Source of the DNA: an uncultured Selenomonadaceae bacterium
Lineage (GTDB): Bacteria; Bacillota; Negativicutes; Selenomonadales; Selenomonadaceae
Length of the DNA stretch: 64,000 bases
Direction of reading: 5' to 3'
NCBI GenBank assembly: GCA_902778455.1
Contig: CACYXR010000008.1
Location: 1-64,000 of the forward strand
The position numbers were made by a program, and so were the translations under genes. The notes beneath the pieces were generated by a model, which was not told the DNA's origin, searched no databases, and was given only the letters and a program-made list of their open reading frames with translations. This document shows, in pieces, positions 36,031 through 44,993 of this stretch; the stretch's first letter is position 1, and each line of letters begins with the position of its first letter.

Positions 36031-39000
36031 CTCAAACAGCGCCCGTATCTCCGCCTCGGTGAGCTTTGACAGGAAGCTCTCCCCGGGTTGGATCATCTTG
36101 TCGATCAGCGCTTTTTTCTGTTCCTGCAGCGCGAAGATTTTTTCCTCGATGGTGTCCTTCGTGACCAGCTTCACGACCTGCACCTTGTTCATCTGCCCGA
36201 TCCGGTAGGCGCGGTCGGTGGCCTGCTCCTCGACGGCGGGATTCCACCACGGGTCGTAGTGGATGACCATATCAGCGCCGGTCAGGTTCAGGCCGGTGCC
36301 GCCGGCTTTCAGCGAAATCAGGAACACCGGCTTCGTTCCCGCGTTGAATTCCTTGACGAGCCGGAGACGCTCGGCGGCGGGGGTCTGCCCGTCCAGATAT
36401 TCGCAGTCGTGCCCGGCGACGGCGAGACGCTCGCGGATGCGGTGAAGCATCGAGGTGAACTGCGAGAAGATCAGCAGCCGATGGCCGCCCGCCACCGCGT
36501 CGCCGACCAGTTCCTCCAATTGGTCCAGCTTACCGGAGCCGCCGTCGTAGTTCTCGAGGAACAGCGCGGGGTCGCAGGCGATCTGCCGGAGCCGCGTCAG
36601 AAGCGCCAGGATTTTGATCCGGCTGGCGTCGAAGCCGCGGTTTTGCAGTTCGTTCGCCAGTTCCTTGCGGCTCTGGGCGAAATAGGCCTTGTAGACCTTT
36701 TCCTGCTCCGGCGTCATTTCGTTCGTCAGGCGGCTCTCGGTCTTGTCCGGCAGCTCCGTCAGCACGTCGCGCTTCAGGCGGCGCAGGATGAACGGCGCGA
36801 TATGCCGCCGCAGGCTGTCCGTCTTGCCCGCGTCCCCGTCCCTGACGATGCCCGTCTCGTATTTTTGGTGAAAGGTCGTGTGAGCGCCGAGATAAGCGGG
36901 CAGCAGGAAGTCGAAAATCGACCAGAGCTCGGTCAATGTGTTCTCAATCGGCGTGCCCGTCAGCGCGAAGCGGCAGTCCGCCTTGATGCGCTTGACCGCC
37001 TTTGCCGCCTTTGTTGTCGGATTCTTGATATGCTGCGCCTCGTCGAGGATCGCGCAGGAAAAATGACATTTCTCATAGAATTCCATGTCGTTGCGAAGCG
37101 TGGCATAGGTGGTGATTACCACGTCCTTGCCCTTATGCATCGCGTCGCGCAGGATTTCCTCGCGTTGCGGCTTCGACCCCGCGACAGCGACGGCGCGAAG
37201 CTCCGGCGTGAAGCGCGCGATCTCGTCAAGCCAGCCGTAGATCAGCGACGTCGGCGTCACCACGAGGGCCGGCGGCATATCGGGCCCGCGCCGCGCCAAA
37301 AGGAACGCGATGGTCTGGAGCGTCTTGCCTAGGCCCATGTCGTCGGCCAGGATGCCGCCCAGCCCATGGGCCGCCAGCGACGAAAGCCAGCGGTAGCCGG
37401 TCGCCTGATAGTCGCGCAGCACGCCGGTAAGCTCCGGCGGGATTTCCCGCTCCGACTCCGCCGGATTGCGGATGTCGCGCACGAGCGCACGGAACCCTTT
37501 GCCGACGGACAGCCGGAAGCCTTCTGTCTCCTTCGCCAACGTGTCGACGTAAAGGGCTTCCGCCAACGGCAGCTCCGCCTTGCCGCCCTTCAGCTTCGCC
37601 AGCCCAGTTTCCTCGGCGAAATCCGAGAGCGCGGAAAGCCCCTCGCCGTCCAGCGAGAGGAATGTGTTGTCCTTGAGCCGATGATAGCGGTGCTTCAAGC
37701 GATACGAGCGAAGGATCTCGATCAGCTCGTCAAAATCGAAATCGCCGCCGGAAAAGGTCAGTTCCAACAGGCTGTCTTGATTGACCGAGACGCCCAGCGT
37801 CACCGGCGGCATGGACTGCACCGGGCGGCGGGTGAAGCTTTCGCTGTAAAGGACGTCGGCGAGCTTCGACAGCTCCGGCAGCCCTTCCCTCAAAAAGTCA
37901 TAAGCGCGCTCCTCCTCAAGCTGTACGAACCGCCCGTCCTCCCGCGCAAAGCCCCACGCGTCCAAAAGCGAGAGGATTGCCCGTTCCGTTTCCGCGTCGC
38001 GGATCAGCCCCGTCATGCCCGGCGCAGGCTTTTTTTGTGTCTCCGCGGCAGGATTGAAGGAGATTTCGCCATAGCGGAACGTCATCTCGATTGAGACGCC
38101 GTCCCCGAGGTAATCGAGCCGCGCCTCCGCCTCCAGCGGCAGCATCTTGTACCGTTCGGCGAAAGAGCTTGCCACATGGACATTGACGGCCTTCCGCATT
38201 TGCGGCAGCACCAGCGAGAAAAAATCCGCCATGCCCGATTTGTCGATATCGACGGCCTTCGTGTCGCCGAAGGCGGCCATGAAGCGCATCAGCGCGTCGC
38301 GCCGTTCCTTCGGCACATGACAGATCAGCCCGTTCTGCAAAAACCATTCGCCGTCCGAGGTCAGGTTGAGCACAAGGCCTTCCGTCGTGATTTCCAGCCG
38401 CCCGCTGCCGTTCCTGTCCTCCAGATCCACGGAAATCTCCGGCGCGATTTCGGAAAACATGCCTTCCGTGGCCTTGTATCCCTCCACTTCCACCGTAAAG
38501 GACTCGTCGCCCATCGCGGCGCAGAAGCGGCCCAGGAGCGACGGCGACAACTTCAGCCGCTTGCCGGAGAAAACGGTTTGGAACGCCGGCGAGCGGAAAA
38601 AGGCGCTGTAGGTGTACATGCTTTCCTCGTCGCGGTGCGCGTCGCGAAGCAATTCCCAAAGGCGGGACGAAACGCCGTCCTCGAAGCAAAGGCCGGCGGG
38701 GGAAACCGTCAAATCCTTCCCGAAGACCATCGGCGCGCCGGAATCCATTTGCCGCAGGAAGTCCTGGATCGAGCGAAGCACATACAGCTTTTCGCGCCCG
38801 ATCCGGAATTCCAGCCACATCGTCTGGGAACGGTACTCGAAGCCCACGCAGAATTTCGGCACGAGGCGAAGCGGCGCGGCCGCTTCCGTTCTTGCCATTT
38901 CCGGCGCGAAGGCGGCAAAAAGCTTTCGCGCACCGTCGGAAAGCGCGCTGTCGCCGTGCCGGGGCTTCGGCGTTTCCGTCGACTGGATTTCCTTCAGCAG

Positions 39001-39261
39001 CGCGACGACATGCTTGCATGCGCCGTCGTAGAGATCGGCCGCGGGACAGTCGCAGGAATAAGAAACCACCCGATTCCCGGCTACCCGCGCCGTCACGAAA
39101 TAGGCAAAAGGCCCGGAACCTTCCACCTCAGCTTCATAATAAGTCGTGTCTTTCCCGTCGTCCCGCCGCGTCACGTCTACCGCACCGTCCCTCTGGTACC
39201 GGCATCCGCGGCGGTACGAAGCCTCATTGGCAATCCGCTGGATTTCCGCGTCGGAAATCAT
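36028..39261 (-). CDS. SWIM zinc-finger SNF2 family helicase
   Basis: The 1077-residue protein has an N-terminal SWIM zinc motif (SYSCDCPAADLYDGACKH, about 70-88). A bacterial SNF2-associated domain follows, then a SNF2 ATPase core: ILADDMGLGKTLQ (Walker A, about 640), ILDEAQHIKN (about 740), LTGTPIENTL, and a helicase C domain with SLKAGGTGLNLTGA and ATDRAYRIGQ. It is expected to be a DNA-dependent ATPase remodelling protein-DNA complexes; the role in bacteria is poorly known. GAGGGGGG supports the ATG at 39261. It is monocistronic. Confidence 0.93.
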   Translation of the reverse strand: MISDAEIQRIANEASYRRGCRYQRDGAVDVTRRDDGKDTTYYEAEVEGSGPFAYFVTARVAGNRVVSYSCDCPAADLYDGACKHVVALLKEIQSTETPKPRHGDSALSDGARKLFAAFAPEMARTEAAAPLRLVPKFCVGFEYRSQTMWLEFRIGREKLYVLRSIQDFLRQMDSGAPMVFGKDLTVSPAGLCFEDGVSSRLWELLRDAHRDEESMYTYSAFFRSPAFQTVFSGKRLKLSPSLLGRFCAAMGDESFTVEVEGYKATEGMFSEIAPEISVDLEDRNGSGRLEITTEGLVLNLTSDGEWFLQNGLICHVPKERRDALMRFMAAFGDTKAVDIDKSGMADFFSLVLPQMRKAVNVHVASSFAERYKMLPLEAEARLDYLGDGVSIEMTFRYGEISFNPAAETQKKPAPGMTGLIRDAETERAILSLLDAWGFAREDGRFVQLEEERAYDFLREGLPELSKLADVLYSESFTRRPVQSMPPVTLGVSVNQDSLLELTFSGGDFDFDELIEILRSYRLKHRYHRLKDNTFLSLDGEGLSALSDFAEETGLAKLKGGKAELPLAEALYVDTLAKETEGFRLSVGKGFRALVRDIRNPAESEREIPPELTGVLRDYQATGYRWLSSLAAHGLGGILADDMGLGKTLQTIAFLLARRGPDMPPALVVTPTSLIYGWLDEIARFTPELRAVAVAGSKPQREEILRDAMHKGKDVVITTYATLRNDMEFYEKCHFSCAILDEAQHIKNPTTKAAKAVKRIKADCRFALTGTPIENTLTELWSIFDFLLPAYLGAHTTFHQKYETGIVRDGDAGKTDSLRRHIAPFILRRLKRDVLTELPDKTESRLTNEMTPEQEKVYKAYFAQSRKELANELQNRGFDASRIKILALLTRLRQIACDPALFLENYDGGSGKLDQLEELVGDAVAGGHRLLIFSQFTSMLHRIRERLAVAGHDCEYLDGQTPAAERLRLVKEFNAGTKPVFLISLKAGGTGLNLTGADMVIHYDPWWNPAVEEQATDRAYRIGQMNKVQVVKLVTKDTIEEKIFALQEQKKALIDKMIQPGESFLSKLTEAEIRALFE

Positions 39262-39293
39262 ATCATTCCCCCCTCGCATGGTATCATTTGATT

Positions 39294-39406
39294 ATACCAC
39301 AAGGGTATATATTCTCGCTAACCTCACGCTTCGCCTGCGGCTCGCATTCGCTAAGCGTTCATATGATACCACAAGGGTATATATTCTCGCTAACCTCACG
39401 CTTCGC
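39294..39406. repeat. Tandem direct repeat upstream of the helicase gene
   Basis: A 41-bp unit beginning ATACCACAAGGGTATATATT occurs at 39294-39334 and identically at 39366-39406, a 72-bp period. Each unit contains the small palindrome TACCACAAGGGTA. It lies at the border between chromosomal and accessory DNA. Confidence 0.85.
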
Positions 39407-39773
39407 ATTCGCTATTTGTGGGTTAATTGGGTGGAGCCGGAGGGAATTGAACTCTCGACCGCATCGTTTCGCGACATAGAAAAAAGCGACCAGATTTCTC
39501 TGATCGCCTTTATTTATACACACCAAGCAAGATTAGAAAACCGAAAGGTGTGTGGCTATTCTTGGTGGAGACGAAGCAAAACCAACAACACACACGATTT
39601 TTTCGTGCGAAGATTGATCTCCACCACAAGCAATTATCAATATTCTATGTTATGCAAACAGAAAGGAGATTGCTCATATTTGCATCACAGATTATACCAC
39701 AGAGATATAGCGATAACAATACGCGCCGAAAAGATTCATGCAAAAACGGATTGCCTCTCTTATCCGCCATTCA
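39407..39773. other. tRNA-3'-end-like segment and noncoding border
   Basis: No gene is seen here. At 39432-39462 the minus strand reads GAGAGTTCAATTCCCTCCGG then CTCCA, like the T arm and acceptor 3' strand of a tRNA. The rest of a cloverleaf cannot be built, so it is at most a tRNA fragment. A short hairpin, AAAAAGCGACCAGATTTCTC then TGATCGCCTTT, follows at about 39480-39512. Such fragments often mark the attachment site of an integrated element. Confidence 0.4.
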
Positions 39774-40103
39774 TTACAAATCCTGCCTGTCGTCAAATCC
39801 TTCCAAATGACGTTCTATATCCGACTTGCTATACAATATATCCGTGACAATGACATCTGGCCCTTTAATGTAGTAGAAAATTGAATAGTTATCTACCATA
39901 AGCCGGCGTAATTCATGCCCGTGGCGCGAAAAGAGGACGCGACAACGCTCCGGCAAACTGTCGAGCGTCATGATAGCATCTTCTATCCGAGCCGTCTGCG
40001 CCTGTGCCGTCTCCGGAACGTTGAGTTTATAGGCAATATAATCATACAACGCATCCAACCGGGATAGGGCTCCTTCCGAGAGCTTAACCTTGTATTTTTT
40101 CAT
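39774..40103 (-). CDS. RelE/ParE family toxin
   Basis: The 109-residue product has the family fold pattern: KYKVKLSEGALSRLDALYDYIA at the start, LDSLPERCRVLF in the middle and RRLMVDNYSIFYYI followed by VTDILYSKSDIERHL at the end. Such toxins either cut mRNA on the ribosome or block gyrase; which applies cannot be told. The start overlaps the antitoxin stop by 4 bp. Confidence 0.9.
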   Translation of the reverse strand: MKKYKVKLSEGALSRLDALYDYIAYKLNVPETAQAQTARIEDAIMTLDSLPERCRVLFSRHGHELRRLMVDNYSIFYYIKGPDVIVTDILYSKSDIERHLEGFDDRQDL

Positions 40104-40408
40104 GCACGTCGCCTCGTCCGGAGCATAGAAAACGCCTCTTTTGCGTCATACAGGTTCCCTGCCTCGGCATCGTCTATTCCCTTCATTAGAGTACGTCGAA
40201 GCGTTTCTCCATCCATCAAATCGGCATTCATACTTTCCGGCACAGGCGGAAGCCTGACAGGAAACGGAATTCCGCCAGCGAGAGCAATTTGTCGCAGGTA
40301 AATATCTATTGCGGTGGCCATAGAAACACCAAGGCTGGAGAGGACCTGCTCTGCCTGCTGTTTGACCGATGGACTTACACGCAAATTCAAAGTTGCTGTT
40401 TTTTCCAT
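40100..40408 (-). CDS. RelB/DinJ family antitoxin
   Basis: The 102-residue product has an N-terminal ribbon-helix-helix (TATLNLRVSPSVKQQAEQVL, LGVSMATAIDIYLRQIALAGGIPF) typical of RelB/DinJ, and a C-terminal toxin-binding tail. It would bind its toxin and repress the operon. GAGGAGGAG supports the ATG at 40408. Confidence 0.9.
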   Translation of the reverse strand: MEKTATLNLRVSPSVKQQAEQVLSSLGVSMATAIDIYLRQIALAGGIPFPVRLPPVPESMNADLMDGETLRRTLMKGIDDAEAGNLYDAKEAFSMLRTRRRA

Positions 40409-40487
40409 GCTAATCTCCTCCTCGCATAATCATTGTAACGCATTTTGCTTTACAAGTAAAGAGGATACAATCTGCTCGCACAAAAAC

Positions 40488-40512
40488 GGCAGGAGCGGGT
40501 TTCCCCCGCTCC
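40488..40512 (-). terminator. Possible terminator after the 40517 gene
   Basis: On the minus strand GGGAGCGGG-GGAAA-CCCGCTCC forms a strong hairpin. The following T run is displaced by five bases (TGCCGTTTTTG), so efficiency is uncertain. Confidence 0.4.
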
Positions 40513-40516
40513 CAGT

Positions 40517-40702
40517 TCATATCAATTTGCTCTGCTCCCGGATATAGCGTTCAACGGCCTCGCGCGGGATTTTCCACGTCCTGCTTATGCGGAAGCATTT
40601 GATCTTCCCGGAACTCAGTAGCTTGTAAGCTGCATTTTTTCCGATGTGCAGGATGTCGCAAAGCTCTTCCACAGTTATTAGTTGTTCCGCAATATCATTC
40701 AT
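40517..40702 (-). CDS. Excisionase-type helix-turn-helix protein
   Basis: A 61-residue DNA-binding protein with the MerR-like winged helix of excisionases: LITVEELCDILHIGKNAAYKLL, then SGKIKCFRISRTWKIPREAVERYI. Such proteins direct excision of integrated elements or regulate them. It is adjacent to a second HTH gene of the same class. No integrase gene is in the window. Confidence 0.85.
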   Translation of the reverse strand: MNDIAEQLITVEELCDILHIGKNAAYKLLSSGKIKCFRISRTWKIPREAVERYIREQSKLI

Positions 40703-40754
40703 TCGTTTTTCGCCCCTTCCTTTGATTTTATTTGTATGTTTGCTGATTCTTCAG

Positions 40755-41006
40755 CTAATTGCTATCTTTTTTCCTGCCATTAATTCTCATTTTTTCTTGA
40801 TATATTCGCATTTTTTCCAATCCCTCTGCTTCACGCTGGCGTGCATAATCCCCGATAGCCTCCTCTGTAATCTTCCACGAAGAATACGGATTATCTTTGA
40901 AACCGCGGAGTTTCCCTGATTCCAAAAGGCCGTAAACTGTCTGGGTACTCACGTTGAGAATGGCAGCCGCTTCCGTCGCTGTATGAAATAACTTTTCAAA
41001 TATCAT
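40755..41006 (-). CDS. Excisionase-type helix-turn-helix protein
   Basis: The 83-residue product has TATEAAAILNVSTQTVYGLLES and GKLRGFKDNPYSSWKITEEAI, the same winged-helix layout as the 40517 product, plus a basic helical tail. The ATG at 41006 follows AAAGGA by 9 bp; a TTG at 41015 is the alternative. It is probably co-transcribed with the following 40517 gene. Confidence 0.83.
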   Translation of the reverse strand: MIFEKLFHTATEAAAILNVSTQTVYGLLESGKLRGFKDNPYSSWKITEEAIGDYARQREAEGLEKMRIYQEKMRINGRKKDSN

Positions 41007-41238
41007 GATTATCAATCCTTTCGTTTTTAGTGAATTTATTGGAGATTGTTTATCATTATGTTCATTGCAGCGACAATGATATTCGCTTAATATATACGTT
41101 CCGCCCCCTGTTGAGAATTATTAGGATGCGGAAAAATCGAAAAAAGAGACTAAAAAGTAATTATTTCACAGGTTGAAAAATTTTTTCTTCCCTAAATTTC
41201 GGATAAATCTGCTCCCCATGGCTGGAAGGGACGTATCG

Positions 41239-41685
41239 TCAATACTGCTCATAGGCATCGAACAAGCGCCCCTCGATGAATCGGACGTCATCAATAGGGA
41301 TGCTCGTTCCGTCAGCCATGATTATCTGATGACCTGTACCATCCAGTTTTCTGATATTACCGGAGACCGTCACATAGCGGCCTCCGGCTTTTTTGTTGTC
41401 TGGAAGGAAATAGGTGACGGCGATATTCGGTTGTTCCTTGATATGATGCTGGATAACAGCAAGTCTTGCGTTAATCATATAAATCTCATCCTCGCTTAGT
41501 TCTTTTTTCTCTCCCGTTTCCCGTTCTGCTTCTTTGATGGCTGCTCCAAAGCCTGCCAAGGCATCGAAGGGAGCAAACTGCGCAGCGCGTTTGATTCTTG
41601 CCATCGGCGGATGCGTTCTTGATATGTGGTGCCCGAGGCCAATCATATCATCGTATTTGTGGGGGTTGCCTGCTGGTGCGTTCAT
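41239..41685 (-). CDS. YolD-like protein
   Basis: The 148-residue product has MARIKRAAQFAPFDALAGFG, the conserved block of YolD-like proteins that accompany Y-family polymerases in Firmicutes mobile elements. The C-terminal half is beta-rich (GRYVTVSGNIRKLDG, DGTSIPIDDVRFIEG). It is thought to be a polymerase accessory factor, but the function is unproven. It overlaps the umuC-like stop by 4 bp. Confidence 0.88.
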   Translation of the reverse strand: MNAPAGNPHKYDDMIGLGHHISRTHPPMARIKRAAQFAPFDALAGFGAAIKEAERETGEKKELSEDEIYMINARLAVIQHHIKEQPNIAVTYFLPDNKKAGGRYVTVSGNIRKLDGTGHQIIMADGTSIPIDDVRFIEGRLFDAYEQY

Positions 41686-43187
41686 GCTCTGTGTCCTCCT
41701 ATCTGCTGATTTCGTTCTGTTGTCATTGCGTCCTCTTCAAGGTTGCTGGCTTTGAGAAGCGCATTCTTCCCGTATTTGTGCTGGATTTTCAGGACAGCTT
41801 TTTGCATAGCCCGTTCCCGACGCTCCTGCTCCATTGTCTGCTCTTGTTTGTCCAAGTCCGCGAATAGGTCGAAGGACTGTGCCCGTTCTTCTTCTTGAGC
41901 TTCTGTAATTACATGATTGGCGGTGATGTTGATGCGACGGACAAGAAGTTCGGGGTTGGTGATGCGATCAAACAGTTCCATCATTGCCGCCACGATTCTC
42001 TTCGCGGAAGAAGTCGGCTTATCAAGATTGATAGAGCCATGTGCTGGCGCGAGTTTTAGGCGACCGTAACGGTCAACACCAAATATACCTCGGTGGTAAT
42101 GAAATGAAGAATTCAGACTCTCCTTGTCATAGCTGATATACAGCAACAACTGGTCGGTCAGGAGTTCTTTCTCCACAAGATCAAGGACGAGGAGGTCGGT
42201 CATTTCCCAAACAATAAGCCGCGCTTTGGCGAAAGGATAAGGTTTCGGCAGGACTTGACCGGAGGAAAGGCTCTTCGATTGCGGCTTGTATGCCTTGATA
42301 TCCTCAATCGTGCAAGGCTCCCAGCCCCATGCATGGTCAATCAGGAGCTCGGCATTTACGCCGAAGAGCTTATAGAGAAGATTCTCGTTCCAATACTCTG
42401 TAGCCCCTCCGATCGAGCAGCGGGCAATATCGCCCATCGTGAACATCCTGTGCTTTTCTAGTTTTGCCGCCGTGCCGGGGCCGATTCGCCAAAAATCCGT
42501 CAGCGGCTGATGGTTCCAAAGCTTTTGCTGGTAGGCAGTTTCATCGAGTTCAGCGATGCGGACGCCATCTTTGTCGGCGGGCATCTTCTTCGCTACGATA
42601 TCCATCGCGACCTTGGCGAGATAGAGGTTCGTTCCGATTCCGGCGGTGGCCGTGACGCCTGTTTCGCGAAGTACTGCCCGCACCATTTCCATCGCCAGAT
42701 TATGCGCCGTGAGACGATATGTAGCGAGATACGGTGTTGCGTCAATAAACACCTCATCGATGGAGTACACGACAATGTCCTCCGGTGCGACAAATCGGAG
42801 ATAGATTTGGTAGATGCGGCTGCTGTATTCGATATATAGAGCCATGCGCGGCATAGCGGTGATGTAAGAAAGTGCCATCGCGGGATGGGCTTTCAGCTCG
42901 GCGTCGCTGACGGACTCCCCGACGAGTTTCCGTCCCGGCGCGTGGTATTTCCGCATACTGTTGATTTCCCGCACCTTTTGGATGACCTCGAAGAGCCGAG
43001 GACGTCCGGGAATGCCCTGCGCTTTGAGCGGTGGAGAGACAGCGAGGCATATAGTTCCCGTGGAGCGACTTTCGTCGGCAACGACGAGGTTCGTGTCCAG
43101 CGGGTCAAGGCCGCGTTCCACACACTCCACGGATGCGTAGTATGATTTCAAGTCAATGCCCATATAGACGTGCCGTAACTTAGACAT
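41682..43187 (-). CDS. UmuC-like Y-family DNA polymerase
   Basis: The 501-residue translesion polymerase has VYMGIDLKSYYASVECV (metal-binding Asp), VVADESRSTGTICLAVSP and VYSIDEVFIDATPYL (active-site acidic pair). HhH-like FWRIGPGTAAKLEKHRMFTMG and a C-terminal little-finger domain follow. With the YolD gene it forms the mobile SOS mutagenesis cassette of Firmicutes. A palindromic operator over its promoter (43207-43257) suggests damage-inducible control. Confidence 0.93.
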   Translation of the reverse strand: MSKLRHVYMGIDLKSYYASVECVERGLDPLDTNLVVADESRSTGTICLAVSPPLKAQGIPGRPRLFEVIQKVREINSMRKYHAPGRKLVGESVSDAELKAHPAMALSYITAMPRMALYIEYSSRIYQIYLRFVAPEDIVVYSIDEVFIDATPYLATYRLTAHNLAMEMVRAVLRETGVTATAGIGTNLYLAKVAMDIVAKKMPADKDGVRIAELDETAYQQKLWNHQPLTDFWRIGPGTAAKLEKHRMFTMGDIARCSIGGATEYWNENLLYKLFGVNAELLIDHAWGWEPCTIEDIKAYKPQSKSLSSGQVLPKPYPFAKARLIVWEMTDLLVLDLVEKELLTDQLLLYISYDKESLNSSFHYHRGIFGVDRYGRLKLAPAHGSINLDKPTSSAKRIVAAMMELFDRITNPELLVRRINITANHVITEAQEEERAQSFDLFADLDKQEQTMEQERRERAMQKAVLKIQHKYGKNALLKASNLEEDAMTTERNQQIGGHRA

Positions 43188-43206
43188 GCTTAGTCTACCT
43201 CACAGA

Positions 43207-43257
43207 ACATTTTAGAGTGTGTGTTCTGCATATAATAGAACATATACTCTAAAATGT
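43207..43257 (-). promoter_or_regulatory. umuC-like promoter inside a palindromic SOS-like operator
   Basis: A 20-bp arm (43207-43226) is inverted at 43238-43257 with two mismatches. Each arm contains a GAAC-N4-ACTC box resembling half-degenerate LexA/DinR sites. On the minus strand TTGACA (43255-43260) and TATTAT (43232-43237) lie 17 bp apart, so the -10 sits between the arms and the -35 overlaps one arm. Confidence 0.7.
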
Positions 43258-43733
43258 CAAGGGGGCTCTTTCGGCGAATTGCCATGGATTGAATTATATG
43301 TGGATAAAGTAAAGGAAAATCACCAACGCTTGTGGACAGTTCATCTTTAATTATCATCGCACATCCCGCTTATTTGAGGAGCACATAGCCCTTCTTATCG
43401 TTGTCCATTCCTTGGGCGCTTTTTTGCAGATCTGCGCCGCATGTAAAAAAGCTTAATTTGGATTGCATATTATTTCTTTGAGCAAAGATTTAGCCCTGGA
43501 GACACGCTGCTGTCTTCGGGGCTTTTACTTCCCCCATACGACAAGGGGTGAATGTGCACTGAAGATGTTCAAAAAATAAGAGCCCGCTGTTCTTGCAGAG
43601 GAAGCAGAACATCCGTTTTTAATGAATTTGCGAAAAACATGTTAATTTCGGATGAAAACCATTTCAACCGGGCGTGAATATTCCAACCTATTACTGCAAA
43701 TTGTGGGATAATATTAAAAGTGGAGGTGTGACC
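43258..43733. other. Noncoding region with orphan terminator-like hairpin
   Basis: I see no gene in these 470 bp. At 43492-43522 AGCCCTGGAGACA pairs with TGTCTTCGGGGCT (two mismatches) and is followed by TTTTA. This is a plus-strand terminator without an upstream gene, so a small RNA is possible. A GGGATAAT-type -10 near 43705-43715 probably serves the 43734 gene. Confidence 0.45.
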
Positions 43734-44006
43734 TTGAAACTGAAACGTGATGCGGTCTTTCGGCAAGTTGGGGCCAAAATAATGTATTACCGCACGGTGC
43801 AAGGGATGAAACAGAATGACCTTGCTAAAAAAGCCCATATCAGCCAAAGTTCCTTGAGTAAAATTGAAAATGGCCACTATGACAGCGCAATTTCGTTGGA
43901 TCTGCTTCTTGATCTCGCCGAAATCCTGAACATTGATTTTACTCTGTTCCTTACATTTAACGAAACAGAGCAACGTCAGTGGCATACAGCGCCTCCAGGC
44001 AAATGA
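43734..44006 (+). CDS. XRE-family transcriptional regulator
   Basis: The 90-residue product has a Cro/CI helix-turn-helix (about 12-66): VGAKIMYYRTVQGMKQNDLAKKAHISQSSLSKIENG. I chose the TTG at 43734 because GGAGGTG precedes it at good spacing; the frame is open upstream but without a ribosome site. It is likely a regulator of the surrounding mobile element. Confidence 0.85.
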   Translation: MKLKRDAVFRQVGAKIMYYRTVQGMKQNDLAKKAHISQSSLSKIENGHYDSAISLDLLLDLAEILNIDFTLFLTFNETEQRQWHTAPPGK

Positions 44007-44126
44007 TGTGTAGCTATTTACTAAGATAATACGCCTACCAGGGCGTCTCCTTCTTTCTCTCGTTCGTTTATAATGATGATAGGAGTAAGGTTTGCACAAT
44101 CAACTGATAAGAGAAGGATTGAGAGC

Positions 44127-44522
44127 ATGAAGAAAGATGAAAGCTGTTTGGAGGAAATTCGGCGCATTGGCCTTCGTATCGGCTATTTCCGCAGGGTGCG
44201 TAACATCAAGCAAGTGGAACTTGCCGAACGGCTCCATATCAACAAAAACTATCTTTCTCAAATTGAGTGCGGTGCGGGAAAGTCCATCTCGCTCCCCATG
44301 CTTATCCGCGTCGCCCGGGAACTGAACGTAAAGCTTTCTGCGCCCGTCGATTTAGATGACTGGTTCAGCGACGGGGAGAAAACGCCAACCCAAATGGATT
44401 TCAATGAGATGAAGGAAATGGTGAAGGAAATGTGCCAACTGAACGCCGAACTGGATAAGACGATGGCGCAAATGAATGATTATGTGATGGAGGACGCTTG
44501 CCATTTCGAGGAGGAGTCATAA
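44127..44522 (+). CDS. XRE-family transcriptional regulator with helical tail
   Basis: The 131-residue product has an HTH (about 9-65; RIGYFRRVRNIKQVELAERLHINKNYLSQIECG) and a C-terminal Met/Glu-rich helical tail (FNEMKEMVKEMCQLNAELDKTMAQMND) that may dimerise. ATG 44127 follows AAGGA by 8 bp. The second of two XRE genes in tandem. Confidence 0.85.
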   Translation: MKKDESCLEEIRRIGLRIGYFRRVRNIKQVELAERLHINKNYLSQIECGAGKSISLPMLIRVARELNVKLSAPVDLDDWFSDGEKTPTQMDFNEMKEMVKEMCQLNAELDKTMAQMNDYVMEDACHFEEES

Positions 44523-44636
44523 ATTTCGTTATTATCGCGTTTTACCGAAAGCAAAATCGACTGATTTGGCCGGATGCGCTGCAAGAAAGGTTGAGCGGTG
44601 CTTCTACTTGTGTACGGAAACAGAGGAGGAAGCAGT

Positions 44637-44993
44637 ATGACAAACTTTGAGACGCGTTTGGTTCGTTACATGGACGCAGGCTTTCCTCTGATTTACGTGG
44701 ACACCTTCGAAGAAGGGAAAGCTATGTCCATCATCCGAAAGGTATTCCGGGGGCGAGGACTGCTGGAGTGGAACGGCCGCGGATTCTTCGACCATCAGAG
44801 CCATGCATCGATGATTGGCCAAGGGCTGGCCGATACGTTGGAACTTTTATTGAGCGACGAGAGCAACCTTGCACGAAAAGTGCTGGTTCTTCTTGGCGCT
44901 CATTTTTTCTTGGACGATCCGGCCGTTGTCGAACGCCTAAAGCAAGTTTCGCAGAAAAAGAAAAAGTTCTGCTGTAATTTATTTGGCCATTAG
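44637..44993 (+). pseudogene. Truncated AAA-family ATPase, N-terminal part only
   Basis: The 118 residues match the N-terminal domain of long AAA ATPases of the ycf46/FtsH-like type: TRLVRYMDAGFPLIYVDTFEE, then LLGAHFFLDDPAVVERLKQ. The frame ends shortly after, in a Lys-rich tail from an A-rich stretch, before any Walker A or B motif. The ATPase core (expected at least 250 further residues) is absent downstream. It is either a deletion remnant or a frameshift in the A run near 44958-44966. Confidence 0.7.

Noticed and set aside
39407-39847. Plus-strand frame starting with a VEPEGIELSTASF-type peptide
   Set aside because: This peptide is the usual translation of a reversed tRNA 3' end and its flank, not a real protein. 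The frame then runs antisense into the toxin gene.
43569-44099. 176-residue frame on the minus strand
   Set aside because: It is antisense to the XRE regulator at 43734-44006, which has a clear HTH motif and ribosome site. The minus frame shows no recognisable features.
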